This document shows positions 35,719 to 44,985 of a DNA stretch of 64,000 nt, piece by piece. Source of the stretch: Blautia sp. SC05B48 (GTDB lineage: Bacteria > Bacillota > Clostridia > Lachnospirales > Lachnospiraceae); NCBI RefSeq assembly GCF_005848555.1, contig NZ_CP040518.1, positions 1,735,001-1,799,000 on the forward strand. Direction: 5' to 3'. Position 1 is the stretch's first letter. Every line of letters begins with the position of its first letter. The notes below the pieces were generated by a model that worked only from the letters and a program-made list of their open reading frames with translations, was not told where the DNA came from and made no database searches. The translations under genes were made by a program, and so were the position numbers.

Positions 35719-35747
35719 GGAATCCCCCTCCTGATTTTATTGGCTAC

Positions 35748-35776
35748 ATTATATAATAAGGGAAAAATTCTCACAA
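35748..35776 (-). promoter_or_regulatory. Promoter of the two-component operon
   Basis: On the minus strand TTGTGA (35776-35771) and TATAAT (35753-35748) are 17 bases apart, about 30 bases before the kinase start. Confidence 0.6.
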
Positions 35777-35850
35777 GTGTTGGGAAATTATTGGAGAAAA
35801 TATTCCAGGTACAGCGAAGATTTTCCATGTATTTTTCCGGACGGATTTAA

Positions 35851-35856
35851 TATAAT
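35851..35856 (+). promoter_or_regulatory. -10 element of the ABC/GH2 operon, activator type
   Basis: A perfect TATAAT with no good -35 at the proper distance (TGTATT at 35828). Upstream are A/T-rich inverted elements (GGAAATTATT..AAAATATTCC). This fits a promoter that needs the YesN-type activator. Confidence 0.5.
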
Positions 35857-35930
35857 GGTCTCATCGATAAGGAAAGCGGAACAAAATATTCAATCCGGAT
35901 GAATAGAAATGTACCAAAAGGAGGACGAAA

Positions 35931-37238
35931 ATGAAATTAAAAAAAGTGATGGCTGCTACACTTGCCACAATGATGTGTCTCTCTTCATTCAGCATGATGA
36001 ATGTGTGGGCAGATAAAAAAGAGGATTCCGAACCACTTGTGATCAATTATATCAGTGCCAGAGGCGAAACAGATGCAGCGTTAAAAACATTGAAGAAGCT
36101 TGCAGAAGATTACAAAAAAGATCACCCGGATTTTGAATTCAATGTAGAGTCTATTGCAGACAGAGAAACATATCTTCAGAAGATCAAGATCCTTGCATCC
36201 AGCAATGAGTTGCCGGACTGGTTTGATGCAGATCCGGAGGCATTTTTTGAAGGCCTTTGCAAAAAAGATCTGATCTACAGTGTGGATGACCTTTATGATG
36301 AACTGGGTATCAAAGACAAGTTCTTTGATATTGCACTGAATTATCCGAAACTCAGCGACGGAAGCAATTACCTTATGACCTGGCAGGGAAATGTAGAGTA
36401 TTTCTGGTATCACAAAGACATGTTTGAAAAAGCCGGAATTACTGAAACACCCCAGACACTGGAAGATCTCCTGGATGTGTGCAAGAAGCTGAAAGATGCG
36501 GGAATGACCCCGATATCCGCAGGAAATTACGACATGATCATGCGTTATCCGGCATTTAAGGCTTTCAGACTGGAAGGAAATGACTTCATTGACAATGCAA
36601 GAATGGGAAAAGAAAAATTTAATTCTGAGACAGGTATCGCAACAGCCCAGTATACACAGGATATAGCCCAGTATTTCAGTGAAGGATGGACAAGTTCAGA
36701 TACTACCGCGCAGATGGATCTGTTTCTGAACAATGGTGCGGCAATGTTATACACCGGAACATGGGATACACCGGATCTTGTAGATGATGAGGGAAATCTT
36801 AAAGATGACATTTCCATGTTCAAGCTTCCTGTAGACAGCGAGGGAACCGCTACGGGAGAAAATGATTACTATGCGAATTGTGGAATCGGAACTGCCATTC
36901 TCAAGGATTCCATGAGTGATGAGATGAAAGATTTCATCAGTTATGTATGGGATAATTTTGCTGATACGGCAATGTATGAGTTCAATATGCTTCCATCCAT
37001 GATGCCAAGTGACCCGGAGAAGCTGCCGGAGCTTACACAGCAGATTTTAAGCGATCTTGAGAACTGCGGCACTTTTGCCCAGTGCTGGGATGTTCGTCTG
37101 GATCCTTCTACAAACGAGGTTTACAGAAAAGAGCTGGCAAGCCTTGGAATGGGAGAATCAACACCTGAAGAGTTCTGTGAAAACATGGACAAAGCTGTAG
37201 AACAGTATGCATCTGATTATTTTGACACTGAAGAATAA
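35931..37238 (+). CDS. Sugar ABC transporter substrate-binding protein
   Basis: A 435-residue extracytoplasmic binding protein (family 1). A signal sequence is clear (MKLKKVMAATLATMMCLSSF, ending NVWADKKED). Unlike the binding protein at 7012 it has no normal lipobox: the only nearby Cys (residue 16, ATMMC) lies in an atypical context and the sequence ends in an AxA-like site (VWA-D). It may therefore be released or held by other means. The mature part has the QKIKILASSNELPDWFDADP and GAAMLYTGTWDTPDLV segments typical of sugar binders. It opens the operon with two permeases and a GH2 enzyme. AAAGGAGG precedes the ATG. Confidence 0.88.
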   Translation: MKLKKVMAATLATMMCLSSFSMMNVWADKKEDSEPLVINYISARGETDAALKTLKKLAEDYKKDHPDFEFNVESIADRETYLQKIKILASSNELPDWFDADPEAFFEGLCKKDLIYSVDDLYDELGIKDKFFDIALNYPKLSDGSNYLMTWQGNVEYFWYHKDMFEKAGITETPQTLEDLLDVCKKLKDAGMTPISAGNYDMIMRYPAFKAFRLEGNDFIDNARMGKEKFNSETGIATAQYTQDIAQYFSEGWTSSDTTAQMDLFLNNGAAMLYTGTWDTPDLVDDEGNLKDDISMFKLPVDSEGTATGENDYYANCGIGTAILKDSMSDEMKDFISYVWDNFADTAMYEFNMLPSMMPSDPEKLPELTQQILSDLENCGTFAQCWDVRLDPSTNEVYRKELASLGMGESTPEEFCENMDKAVEQYASDYFDTEE

Positions 37239-37297
37239 CTGATAGAATGCGCAGATGCGGAATTTTATCTGCATCTGCGTATGAAAGGGGAGAGGAT

Positions 37298-38170
37298 ATG
37301 AAGCCCAGAAATAAAATCCAGCCTTTACCATTTGTTCTTCCTGCACTGATCGTATATATTCTTACTGTTATCATCCCAATTCTGTGGTCAATGGGTTACA
37401 GCCTTTTTTCCTGGAATGGAATCGGTGATATGAAGTTTATCGGACTGGAAAATTATGTGAGGATGTTTCAGGATGAGACATTTCGTGAGGCTGTTGTAAA
37501 TAATCTTAAATTTGTTGTACTGGGAAGTCTGTTCCAGTTATGTGCAGGACTGATCCTGGCGATTTTGCTTACACATATTTCCAAGGGTGGAAATATTCTG
37601 CGGGTTATTTATTTTATTCCATGTATCATTTCATCTATGGCGATCTGCCAGATTTTTTCCAAAATGCTTTCTGTCCAGCCCCAGGGTCTGGTTTGCTATG
37701 TGATGGAAAAACTGGGAATGGAACCTATCGCTTTGCTGGCAAATTCCCATACAGCGCTGATAACCATAACCCTGATCGATGGATATAAATACTGTGGTCT
37801 GTACATGATCATTTTTTATTCCGCATTTGTATCCATATCAAAGGATGTGATCGAGGCATCTACAATGGATGGCTGCAATGTTTTTCAACAGTATCGTTAC
37901 ATAAAGCTTCCACTGGTGAAAAATATATTCAGCATTGTCATTGTAATGCTTGTAAATGGTTGTCTGAAAACCTTTGATGTATTCTATATTCTTGACAATA
38001 AATCCAGATCAACAGAGATGGTGGCAACTTATATGTATAAAACCGCTTTTAATTCGGCTGACTTTGGCTATGGAAGTACATTGTCCGTTTTTCTGGTCAT
38101 TGAATGTCTGGTAGCAGTAGGGATTATACAGAAATGCCTGGGATCGGCGAAAGGAGATGGGTCAGAATGA
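37298..38170 (+). CDS. Sugar ABC transporter permease (MalF/UgpA type)
   Basis: A 290-residue permease with six membrane helices and an EAA loop (EASTMDGCNVFQQYRYIKLP). The ATG at 37298 follows GGGGAGAGG, so the in-frame upstream start at 37247 is rejected. Its stop overlaps the start of the second permease (ATGA). Confidence 0.9.
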   Translation: MKPRNKIQPLPFVLPALIVYILTVIIPILWSMGYSLFSWNGIGDMKFIGLENYVRMFQDETFREAVVNNLKFVVLGSLFQLCAGLILAILLTHISKGGNILRVIYFIPCIISSMAICQIFSKMLSVQPQGLVCYVMEKLGMEPIALLANSHTALITITLIDGYKYCGLYMIIFYSAFVSISKDVIEASTMDGCNVFQQYRYIKLPLVKNIFSIVIVMLVNGCLKTFDVFYILDNKSRSTEMVATYMYKTAFNSADFGYGSTLSVFLVIECLVAVGIIQKCLGSAKGDGSE

Positions 38171-39009
38171 TAAAATCAAGAAAAAATATACCTATTCGTG
38201 CTGTGTTCTATGTAGTGATCCTTATTTTTGTCATGATACAGGTCTACCCTATTTTCTGGGTTATCTGCTCCAGTCTGAAAACACCGGATGAAATGACATA
38301 TACTGCACAGTATGCCCTGCCATCAGGATTTTATCTTGGAAACTATATCAGCGCACTGACGATCTCATCCATTCCAAGATATTTTCTTAACAGTACGGTT
38401 GTGGCAGTTCTCACACTTCTTGGCATCGTAGTCCTGGGATGCCCGGTTGCATTTGTGATCAGTAAGGTAAAGGTAAAATATGCCAATGCACTGATGGCAT
38501 TTTTCCTGTTTGGAATGATGGTGCCTATTTTTTCCTGCCTTGTACCCATGTTCCAGATTTATAACAGGATCGGACTGAGAAATACATACTGGGCACTGGT
38601 GCTTCCGCAGATCGGGTTCGGACTTCCAATGTGTATCTATCTTTACACCGGATTTTTTAAATTTATGCCGGATTCTCTTCTGGAAGCGGCAGTTATTGAC
38701 GGTGCCACAATGGGAACCACATTCCGCAAGATCGTGGTACCTATGGCTAAAAATACTACAATGACAGTTCTTACATACAATTTTGTTTTTGTATGGAATG
38801 AATTTACCTATGCCAATACGTTTATCTCATCTTCTGATATGAAAACTCTTCCAATTGGCCTGAATGACTTTGTGGGGCAGTTCGGAAGAGTGGACTGGGG
38901 AAGTACATTTGCGGCGATCGTAATATCGATCCTGCCTACACTGATCGTGTATTTTATTCTTAACAGGAACATAATCGAAGGTATGGCTGCAGGTGCGGTC
39001 AAGAGTTAG
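38167..39009 (+). CDS. Sugar ABC transporter permease (MalG type)
   Basis: A 280-residue permease with six helices and an EAA loop (EAAVIDGATMGTTFRKIVVP). The ATG at 38167 overlaps the preceding stop and is served by AAGGAG about 10 bases upstream. With its partner it forms the channel of a CUT1-type importer. As in the first locus, no ATPase gene is present. Confidence 0.9.
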   Translation: MIKSRKNIPIRAVFYVVILIFVMIQVYPIFWVICSSLKTPDEMTYTAQYALPSGFYLGNYISALTISSIPRYFLNSTVVAVLTLLGIVVLGCPVAFVISKVKVKYANALMAFFLFGMMVPIFSCLVPMFQIYNRIGLRNTYWALVLPQIGFGLPMCIYLYTGFFKFMPDSLLEAAVIDGATMGTTFRKIVVPMAKNTTMTVLTYNFVFVWNEFTYANTFISSSDMKTLPIGLNDFVGQFGRVDWGSTFAAIVISILPTLIVYFILNRNIIEGMAAGAVKS

Positions 39010-39018
39010 GAGGCTGAA

Positions 39019-41187
39019 ATGGAAACAAGGATTGAATTGAAACAAGGATGGAAAATTTTGCAGGATGTTCATGATACAGGGGAAAAGATCGGGCTTTATG
39101 CTGCCAGGGAAGCAGATACTTCCGTAGGTTCCCAGGTGTCTGAATGGGAGGAACTGGAGGAACTGAAACATCTGCAGCTTATCTATGCCAGACAGCCATA
39201 TTTCGGGCGTGAACTGAGATATTTCAATCAGGCACCCTGGTGGTACAAAACAGAGTTTGAAGTTCCGGATCAGAAAGTTACGGATGCTGTCCTTAAATTT
39301 ACCAATGTGGATTATTATGGAAAAGTATGGCTTAACGGAGAATTTCTTGGAGAGCATGAAGGATATTCCGCTCCATTTTCCTTTAATGTAAAAGATAAGC
39401 TTGTTTTTGGAAAGAAAAATTATCTCATTGTAAAGGTAAGTTCTCCATGGGATGATGAGGTGGAGCTGGATGCACAGGATTCCAGAACCACCCTGGTAAA
39501 AAGAAATATGGTAAAAGGTACCTATGAACATTCTGATACATTTATCCAGAGAGATGTAAATCCTGTAGGAATCTACGGAAAAGTGGAGCTGATCCTGACA
39601 GAAGAAGGTGTTCTGGAAGATCAGACAGATCTGAAGTATGAACTGGATCCAGATGGAAAGAAAGCAGACGTATATGTGGAAACTGAAGCGCGAGGTCTGA
39701 AATCCGGGGAGACATATGATTTTAATGTAAAGATCCGGGAAAAAGAGTCCGGTCTTATAAAGGCAGAAAAAACTGTTCAGATAATGGCAGAGAAAGCAGA
39801 GACAGGCTTTAAATGTGAGCTTAAAGTGGAAGATGTCAGACTGTGGTCCACATGGGATCATGGTTATCCCTGGATGTATCAGGCAGAACTTACGTTAAGC
39901 AGGGGAAAAGACATACTGAGCAGCAGAACAACGAATTTTGCTTTCCGGGACATTCAGATTGAGCGTAATGAAAAAATAACAAGATTCTGGCTTAATAACA
40001 GGAAGCTGTATATAAGAGGAACCTCTTATTTTCCGGATTGTTATATTTCCGCAATGACAAGGGAACGGTACCTGAGAGATCTTCTTAATGTAAAGGCGGC
40101 AGGTTTTAACCTGGTACGAGTACATGTCCACACAGAGCAGGAAGTTTTTTATGATCTGTGTGACGAGCTGGGAATTGCAGTTCTTCAGGATTCGGAGTAC
40201 AACTGGACGCATCCTTCAACAGATGAATGGGCGCAGAGATTTGCAGATGTTTACAGAGAAAATGTGAAACTTCTGAAGCATCATCCGTCTCTGATCTGCT
40301 GGATCATTATGAATGAACCGGGATGTGTTGATCCGGATGGAAATGTGAGAAGGAGATTTATGGAGGAAAATCCGGGACCTGCTCTGTATAGGGAGGTACA
40401 GAAGATGGATCCGGGCAGACCGATCATCAAGGGTTCTTTCTGCGAAGATGATCCGCTTAGCGGGGACAGCCACAATTATCTGGGTTCTTTAAGCGGTGGA
40501 GAATATGCAGATATTTATGAGCAGACAGAAAAGCTGAATACAGAGTACGGATTTGATGCACCGGGCAGCAGTGAAAATCTGAAAACTGTTCCGGCGGTAT
40601 ATTATCGTCTGGAAAAACTGGTGGATGATATCCCGAAGATCCAGGAATATCAGTATAAGCTTCTGAAATATTATACAGAGCATTACAGGATCCAGAAATA
40701 TGAACCTTGCTCAGGATATGTACAGTTTATGTTTATCGACCTGTGTCCTCAGAGCTTCTACGGTTTATATGACTGGTGGGGAATTCCCAAAAAGGGTCTT
40801 CAGGCTATACTGGAAAGCAACGCACCAGTGGGTGTTTTTGCAAAGCACAAAGATCATCTGGACAGTCTGTATATTGTAAATGATACAGATGGAGCTCTGG
40901 GAGAGTGTGAACTTACATGGATCATTACAGAAACATTGAACGGAGAACTGGTGGAAAAGGGAAGTGTTAAAGCAGAAGTTCCGGCAGACAGCCGTGTCAT
41001 GGTAAAAACCTTTGAGAAAGAATACGGAAAAGGCGAGAAGTGGAACCTTACACTAATTCTTTCTGATAATAGCGGTAAATGTATGGCAAAGAATACCTAT
41101 CAGGATATCTGTACTTTGCTTTCAAGAGTTGATGGGCATCCGGACCGTATGAGCCATGAGTTTGGAATGAGACTCTACTGGGCCTGA
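39019..41187 (+). CDS. GH2-family glycoside hydrolase
   Basis: A 722-residue, signal-less enzyme. An N-terminal sugar-binding jelly roll (PWWYKTEFEVPD..VWLNGEFLGEHEGY), an Ig-like sandwich, then a TIM barrel. The acid/base is Glu433 (WIIMNEPGC) and the nucleophile probably Glu509 (NTEYGFD), in the order and spacing of GH2. The family includes beta-galactosidases, beta-glucuronidases and beta-mannosidases. This one is somewhat short and the exact sugar cannot be read. It is the last gene of the YesMN-linked ABC operon, so it should cleave the imported beta-linked oligosaccharide inside the cell. Confidence 0.85.
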   Translation: METRIELKQGWKILQDVHDTGEKIGLYAAREADTSVGSQVSEWEELEELKHLQLIYARQPYFGRELRYFNQAPWWYKTEFEVPDQKVTDAVLKFTNVDYYGKVWLNGEFLGEHEGYSAPFSFNVKDKLVFGKKNYLIVKVSSPWDDEVELDAQDSRTTLVKRNMVKGTYEHSDTFIQRDVNPVGIYGKVELILTEEGVLEDQTDLKYELDPDGKKADVYVETEARGLKSGETYDFNVKIREKESGLIKAEKTVQIMAEKAETGFKCELKVEDVRLWSTWDHGYPWMYQAELTLSRGKDILSSRTTNFAFRDIQIERNEKITRFWLNNRKLYIRGTSYFPDCYISAMTRERYLRDLLNVKAAGFNLVRVHVHTEQEVFYDLCDELGIAVLQDSEYNWTHPSTDEWAQRFADVYRENVKLLKHHPSLICWIIMNEPGCVDPDGNVRRRFMEENPGPALYREVQKMDPGRPIIKGSFCEDDPLSGDSHNYLGSLSGGEYADIYEQTEKLNTEYGFDAPGSSENLKTVPAVYYRLEKLVDDIPKIQEYQYKLLKYYTEHYRIQKYEPCSGYVQFMFIDLCPQSFYGLYDWWGIPKKGLQAILESNAPVGVFAKHKDHLDSLYIVNDTDGALGECELTWIITETLNGELVEKGSVKAEVPADSRVMVKTFEKEYGKGEKWNLTLILSDNSGKCMAKNTYQDICTLLSRVDGHPDRMSHEFGMRLYWA

Positions 41188-41222
41188 GATATCCGTAGCT
41201 CACAGGCACTTTCATCCTTGAC

Positions 41223-41251
41223 TTGTGTCAAAAATCACAACATGTTATACT
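41223..41251 (+). promoter_or_regulatory. Probable promoter of the small gene at 41296
   Basis: TTGTGT at 41223-41228 and TATACT at 41246-41251 (17-base spacer) with an extended -10 TG at 41243-41244. A TTGAC/GTCAA palindrome (41218-41231) overlaps the -35. Confidence 0.5.
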
Positions 41252-41295
41252 TTGTGTATAAAGGAAGATTTTCGGCGTGGAAGGAGCGATATTAT

Positions 41296-41547
41296 ATGCG
41301 TTTACAGAAAGTACAGGATGCCCTGAACAAAAAAAATATCAAATTCGAATACACAGAGGAAGATGGTTGCGGAAGTCTGGATTTCATGTTCCGTGGACTG
41401 AAATTCCATGTATGGGAATACGAGGACAACGGTTGGGGTGCCGAGACCAATATTTATGCGGCTGGAAGAAGTGAGGACATTGACGGAGATTATGAAGAGA
41501 AGATTTCGGCAGAGATTCTTTCCTGGCCGGATATGATCAATAACTGA
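41296..41547 (+). CDS. Small protein of unknown function
   Basis: An 83-residue acidic protein (MRLQKVQDALNKKNIKFEYT, then FMFRGLKFHVWEYEDNGWGA). It reads as a small alpha/beta fold with many aromatic residues and no membrane segment, signal or metal motif. I do not recognise a characterised family, though similar short proteins seem common in Lachnospiraceae. AAGGAGCG precedes the ATG at 41296. The longer reading from 41218 would run through the promoter. A strong terminator follows, so it is a single-gene unit. Confidence 0.65.
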   Translation: MRLQKVQDALNKKNIKFEYTEEDGCGSLDFMFRGLKFHVWEYEDNGWGAETNIYAAGRSEDIDGDYEEKISAEILSWPDMINN

Positions 41548-41564
41548 ATATAATAATATTGAAT

Positions 41565-41610
41565 AAAGTGGCTGCAACTGAACGAATACGCTCAGTTACA
41601 GCCACTTTTT
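41565..41610. terminator. Strong terminator after the small gene
   Basis: AAAGTGGCTG-x-AACTGA pairs with TCAGTT-x-CAGCCACTTT around a 10-base loop, then a T run. The preceding A run may let it also act on the minus strand. Confidence 0.9.
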
Positions 41611-41634
41611 ATCGGAGAAAAGTTTTCTGAAGAA

Positions 41635-42202
41635 CTATAGCTGTACGTTCCGGTATTCACTGGGAGACATCTGACAGTTCTTTTTAAAAACCTTGCTGAA
41701 GTAATTTCCATTGCTGAAACCAAGATGCCAGGCAATGTCGTCGAGAGTCATATCCGTAGACGGCAGAAGCCGTTTCGCCTCGGTGAGCTTCAAATGCATA
41801 GTATAGGAAAAAAGATTCTGACGTTTTTTTAAAACAATCTGGACAGATGCTCCTTACTTAGAAAAAAGATTCTGCAATATCGGCCAGGGAGATATTTTCC
41901 AGATAATGTGCATTGATATAATCAAAAACATCACTGATTACCCTACTGGTGAACGCAGAGCAGGGTTCAGTATGTAATCAATAACACCGGCCTGGATCGC
42001 AAGTCTTGTATATTTGAAATCGCTGAATCCGCTGATCACACTGATTTTGCTGTCGATGTGAAGTTCTTCCAACTTTTTTAAGAGCTGTATTCCGTCCATG
42101 ACGGGCATTTTCATATCTGTGATAATAATGTCAGGATGCTCTTTGAGAATGATCTTCAGGCCATCTTCGGCATTATCTGCTTCCAGAAGATCACTGTTTG
42201 CT
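41635..42202 (-). pseudogene. Broken YesN-type response regulator remnant
   Basis: On the minus strand, a receiver-domain fragment reads from about 42202 (LLEADNAEDGLKIILKEHPD, then IIITDMKMPVMDGIQLLKKL) and ends at an in-frame TAA near 41942. Next comes a helix-turn-helix piece (DVFDYINAHYLENISLADIA) that shifts frame at T and A runs. The last stretch encodes a normal AraC C-terminus (DDIAWHLGFSNGNYFSKVFK) ending at 41635. The start of the receiver and the whole middle region are missing. It is a decayed relative of the regulator at 32303, with a deletion and at least two frameshifts. Confidence 0.85.
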
Positions 42203-42480
42203 CGGATTTATCCCATGGTGTTTTGAACTTCCGGATAAGGGATATGAAGAAGCTTGGGAGCAGATTGTGAATCCGGAAGGTTTTGCCTCCCCCTGTGGCC
42301 CTACAACTGCGGAACAGAGACATCCACGGTACGCAGATTATGAATGTCTGTGGAACGGTCCATCCTAGCCATTTTCAACGACACAGACACAGACAGCAAT
42401 GGCAAATCTTCTGAAAGATTATCCGCAGACTTATGTGACAAATATGGTCTATCCGTAAGGTTTTTGGTTGTTACTGAAAA
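42201..42480 (+). pseudogene. Glycoside hydrolase fragment (MGH1-like catalytic end)
   Basis: The plus strand from 42201 reads LGFIPWCFELPDKGYEEAWE, QIVNPEGF.., PTTAEQRHPRYADYECLWNG and PS, then a TAG at 42366-42368 where a Trp (TGG) is expected, then PFSTTQTQTAMANLLKDYPQ. The WNGPSWPF-type motif is typical of the alpha-toroid domain of large MGH1-like glycosidases. No start, N-terminus or end remains. Its left edge coincides with the end of the response-regulator remnant near 42200, marking an old deletion or recombination joint. Confidence 0.75.
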
Positions 42481-42492
42481 AGATTTCATGGT

Positions 42493-43629
42493 TCAGGATT
42501 CCACATCAGTGACCCTGATCTCATCCCGGAATCCATCCGTATAATGCAGCTTATAATCCTCTGTGATAAAAACGGCCTGCACTCCTTTTTTCTCCGCAAA
42601 TTTCAGTCCGTCCTCCAGACCAAGGGCGAAACAGGTGGTGCTTAAGGCATCGCCGTCCACAGACTGGTCGGAGATGATCGTCACAGAGATCAGGCCGTTA
42701 TCATAAGGATAGCCGGTTTGGGGATTCAGGATATGATGATATAATTTTCCGTCCTGCTTAAAGCACCTCTCATAAATTCCGGAGGATACAACGGATTTTC
42801 CGGTGATATCCATAACGGCTTCGGTTTCGTTGCGATCTGCAAAGGGCTTCTGGATGCCTACTTTGAAGGGAGTGCCGTCGGGCTTTGAGCCGATGCAGAG
42901 GACGTTGCCGCCAAGGTTGATGATGGCACTTTTTACCCCTTTTTTTACCAGAAGATCTTTCAGGCGGTCTGCGATATAGCCCTTGGCAATGGCGCCTACA
43001 TCGAACTGGATGTCATCAGAGGGAAGTGTGATATCCTGCCCGTCAATGGTGACGCCGTCGGAGCTGCACAGAGGGAGTGCTTTCTGAATAGCTGCATCAT
43101 CCGGAACCTTCGGGTCTTTTGCTGTGAAATCCCAGAGAGAGGTCAAAGGCGCAATGGCGATGTCAAAGGCACCGTCGGACTCCCTGGTGATATCGAGTCC
43201 TTCGGAAAGCAGAGCGGCAAGGTCTTCAGATATATGCCAGGTGTCTGCTGTGCCGCTGACCGGATATGGAGTAGTCTGCCGGTCGGTATTGGGATCTTTA
43301 TCCGATGTGTCTTTGCGGTGATTTAATTTATAAAGCTCGCTTTTCTCATTTGTCCGGCTGAAGACCAGCTCATATTTATCGCACAGTGCCAGACAGTCAT
43401 CCAGGAGAGCTTTATCCTGAGAATCATAAATTGTGATCTGTACAGCTGTATTTAATTTGATACTGCTGATACTGATAGGCTCATTTCCGGTGGTGGATGT
43501 ATCTGCATCCGTGATATTTCCGCAGCCTGTGAAAAGGAGCATTGGACAGACAAGGACTGTGCACAATATTAAATAGAAGAAACGAGAATGCGAGCGGCTT
43601 CTTTTGGAATGAAAAAAATAAGTTGACAT
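42493..43629 (-). CDS. apbE: ApbE-family FAD:protein FMN transferase (lipoprotein)
   Basis: A 378-residue exported protein with a basic start and a lipobox (LLFTGC, Cys36). ApbE markers are YPVSGTADTW..LSEGLDIT, FDVGAIAKGYIADRL, KSAIINLGGNVLCIGSKPD and a late ISDQSVDGDALSTTCFALG segment with metal-binding Asp/Thr. The enzyme attaches FMN covalently to Thr/Ser of exported targets such as RnfG/RnfD, NqrB/C or flavinylated reductases. No such target lies nearby. AGGAG precedes the ATG at 43629, so the longer reading from 43719 is dropped. Confidence 0.9.
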   Translation of the reverse strand: MSTYFFHSKRSRSHSRFFYLILCTVLVCPMLLFTGCGNITDADTSTTGNEPISISSIKLNTAVQITIYDSQDKALLDDCLALCDKYELVFSRTNEKSELYKLNHRKDTSDKDPNTDRQTTPYPVSGTADTWHISEDLAALLSEGLDITRESDGAFDIAIAPLTSLWDFTAKDPKVPDDAAIQKALPLCSSDGVTIDGQDITLPSDDIQFDVGAIAKGYIADRLKDLLVKKGVKSAIINLGGNVLCIGSKPDGTPFKVGIQKPFADRNETEAVMDITGKSVVSSGIYERCFKQDGKLYHHILNPQTGYPYDNGLISVTIISDQSVDGDALSTTCFALGLEDGLKFAEKKGVQAVFITEDYKLHYTDGFRDEIRVTDVES

Positions 43630-43720
43630 AATATTCTCCTGTTTTCTGATTGATTGGCTTAACTGAAGAGCATTTATTTGATGCAAATCTATGTAGTACA
43701 TGTGGATGGGGTCATTCACT

Positions 43721-43773
43721 TGACCGGATCAAGTAGCGATGCGGATTGCGGATATCCGCTTGACCGACATCGG
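43721..43773. repeat. Dispersed ATATCCGC element, copy 5 (most complete)
   Basis: CTTGA/TCAAG, then GCGGAT/ATATCCGC and an outer CGATG/CATCG nest into a compact multi-hairpin. The ACCGGATCAAGTA part recurs near 30564 and the ATATCCGC-TTGAC part at 5106 and 30637. The surrounding 330-base gap (43630-43959) holds only this repeat and the next promoter. Confidence 0.6.
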
Positions 43774-43834
43774 ACAGATTTATGAAATCTCATTATACCA
43801 TGTATTTCTGAAACCAGAAAGGTATATGCCTGTC

Positions 43835-43872
43835 GCAAAATCATTGTATTTTGCAATAATATAAGATATAAT
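43835..43872 (+). promoter_or_regulatory. Promoter of the HAD gene with overlapping palindrome
   Basis: TTGTAT (43844-43849) and TATAAT (43867-43872) are 17 bases apart. GCAAAAT/ATTTTGC (43835-43854) is an inverted repeat covering the -35, a possible repressor site. Confidence 0.6.
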
Positions 43873-43959
43873 TTCTCCGAAAAAAGAACATATTTGCTAT
43901 GGATGATATGGATCCGAATGATTGACCGGAATTTTTACAGATAAAAGGAGAAATTTTTC

Positions 43960-44838
43960 ATGATAAAAGTAATTGCAAGTGATATGGACGGTACACTTCT
44001 TGGTGATGACCACAGGATCGCACCGGAAACCCTTGCGGCGATCAGGCGTGCCTGCGATGCGGGAATCCGCTTTATGGTTGCCACCGGCCGGAATTTCCCC
44101 GGTGCCATGGAGGAACTGAAGGGAACAGAGCTGACCTGTGATTATGTGGTGAGCAGCGGTGCTGAAGTACGGAATCCGCAGCAGGAGGTTGTAAAGAGTA
44201 CACCGATCTCTATTGAGCTGTGTGAGGAGGTCTACAATACGGCAAAAAAATACCCGGTATCTGTAGCATTTTTTACGGATCGCTATGATTACCGTATTGG
44301 AACAAAGAAAGAAATTGAAGACGGGATCATTCAGCAGATCCGTCTTTTCAATATGGACATAGATACCAGCGAGGAGATTGTACGGAAATCCCCGCAGTAC
44401 CGCAGGATCGCCGGAAACACGAAAGGGATTTCCGATATCCGTTCCCTGGAGAGCAGCGGTGCGCCGGTATATAAGATCTTCATTTTTGCGGCAGATGTGG
44501 AGCAGCTGGAGAAACTCAGCGATGAGCTGAAAGAAAATCCAGCCGTTGCAGTGGCTTCTTCCTTTATATATAATCAGGAGATTACAGCAGTAGAGGCGCA
44601 GAAAGGCCCGGTGCTGAAAGAATATATCGAGTCTCTGGGTTATACCATGGATGAGGTGATGGTCCTTGGTGACAGTCTTAATGATTATTCCATGATTTCC
44701 ATGGATTTCGGCGCAACTGTTGCAATGGAAAACGCAGTTCCGGAGATTAAAAGAGCAGCAAAATACATCACAAAGAACAACAATGAATTTGGTGTGGCCT
44801 ATGCTATTGATCAGGTTCTGGAACGCCAGGGAAAATAG
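43960..44838 (+). CDS. HAD-family (Cof-type) sugar phosphatase
   Basis: A 292-residue haloacid-dehalogenase phosphatase. Motif I is ASDMDGTLLGDD (nucleophile Asp plus Asp), motif II lies in MVATGRNFPGA, and motif IV is MVLGDSLNDYSMI. The large C2B-type cap between them is typical of Cof/YidA proteins, which dephosphorylate sugar phosphates or FMN-like compounds with broad specificity. AAAAGGAG precedes the ATG. It is followed by upp, with a probable separate promoter between. Confidence 0.9.
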   Translation: MIKVIASDMDGTLLGDDHRIAPETLAAIRRACDAGIRFMVATGRNFPGAMEELKGTELTCDYVVSSGAEVRNPQQEVVKSTPISIELCEEVYNTAKKYPVSVAFFTDRYDYRIGTKKEIEDGIIQQIRLFNMDIDTSEEIVRKSPQYRRIAGNTKGISDIRSLESSGAPVYKIFIFAADVEQLEKLSDELKENPAVAVASSFIYNQEITAVEAQKGPVLKEYIESLGYTMDEVMVLGDSLNDYSMISMDFGATVAMENAVPEIKRAAKYITKNNNEFGVAYAIDQVLERQGK

Positions 44839-44850
44839 TTTTTCCCCCTT

Positions 44851-44877
44851 TTGAAAAAGTGTCGTTTATATTATAAT
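44851..44877 (+). promoter_or_regulatory. Probable upp promoter
   Basis: TATAAT at 44872-44877 with TTGAAA at 44851-44856. The 15-base spacer is short, so the -35 assignment is tentative. Confidence 0.45.
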
Positions 44878-44985
44878 GTAGAAAGATGAATACAGAAAAG
44901 CGAAAGGTTTGCGTTCCGGTGTATGAAGCAGAGTGGAATGAGAAGTTTCGCTTTACAAAAACACAGACAAAGAGAGGAAATCACG

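Noticed and set aside
42344-42544. Small plus-strand open frame over the glycosidase remnant and the apbE end
   Set aside because: It lies in a different frame from the recognisable glycosidase residues and has no ribosome site.
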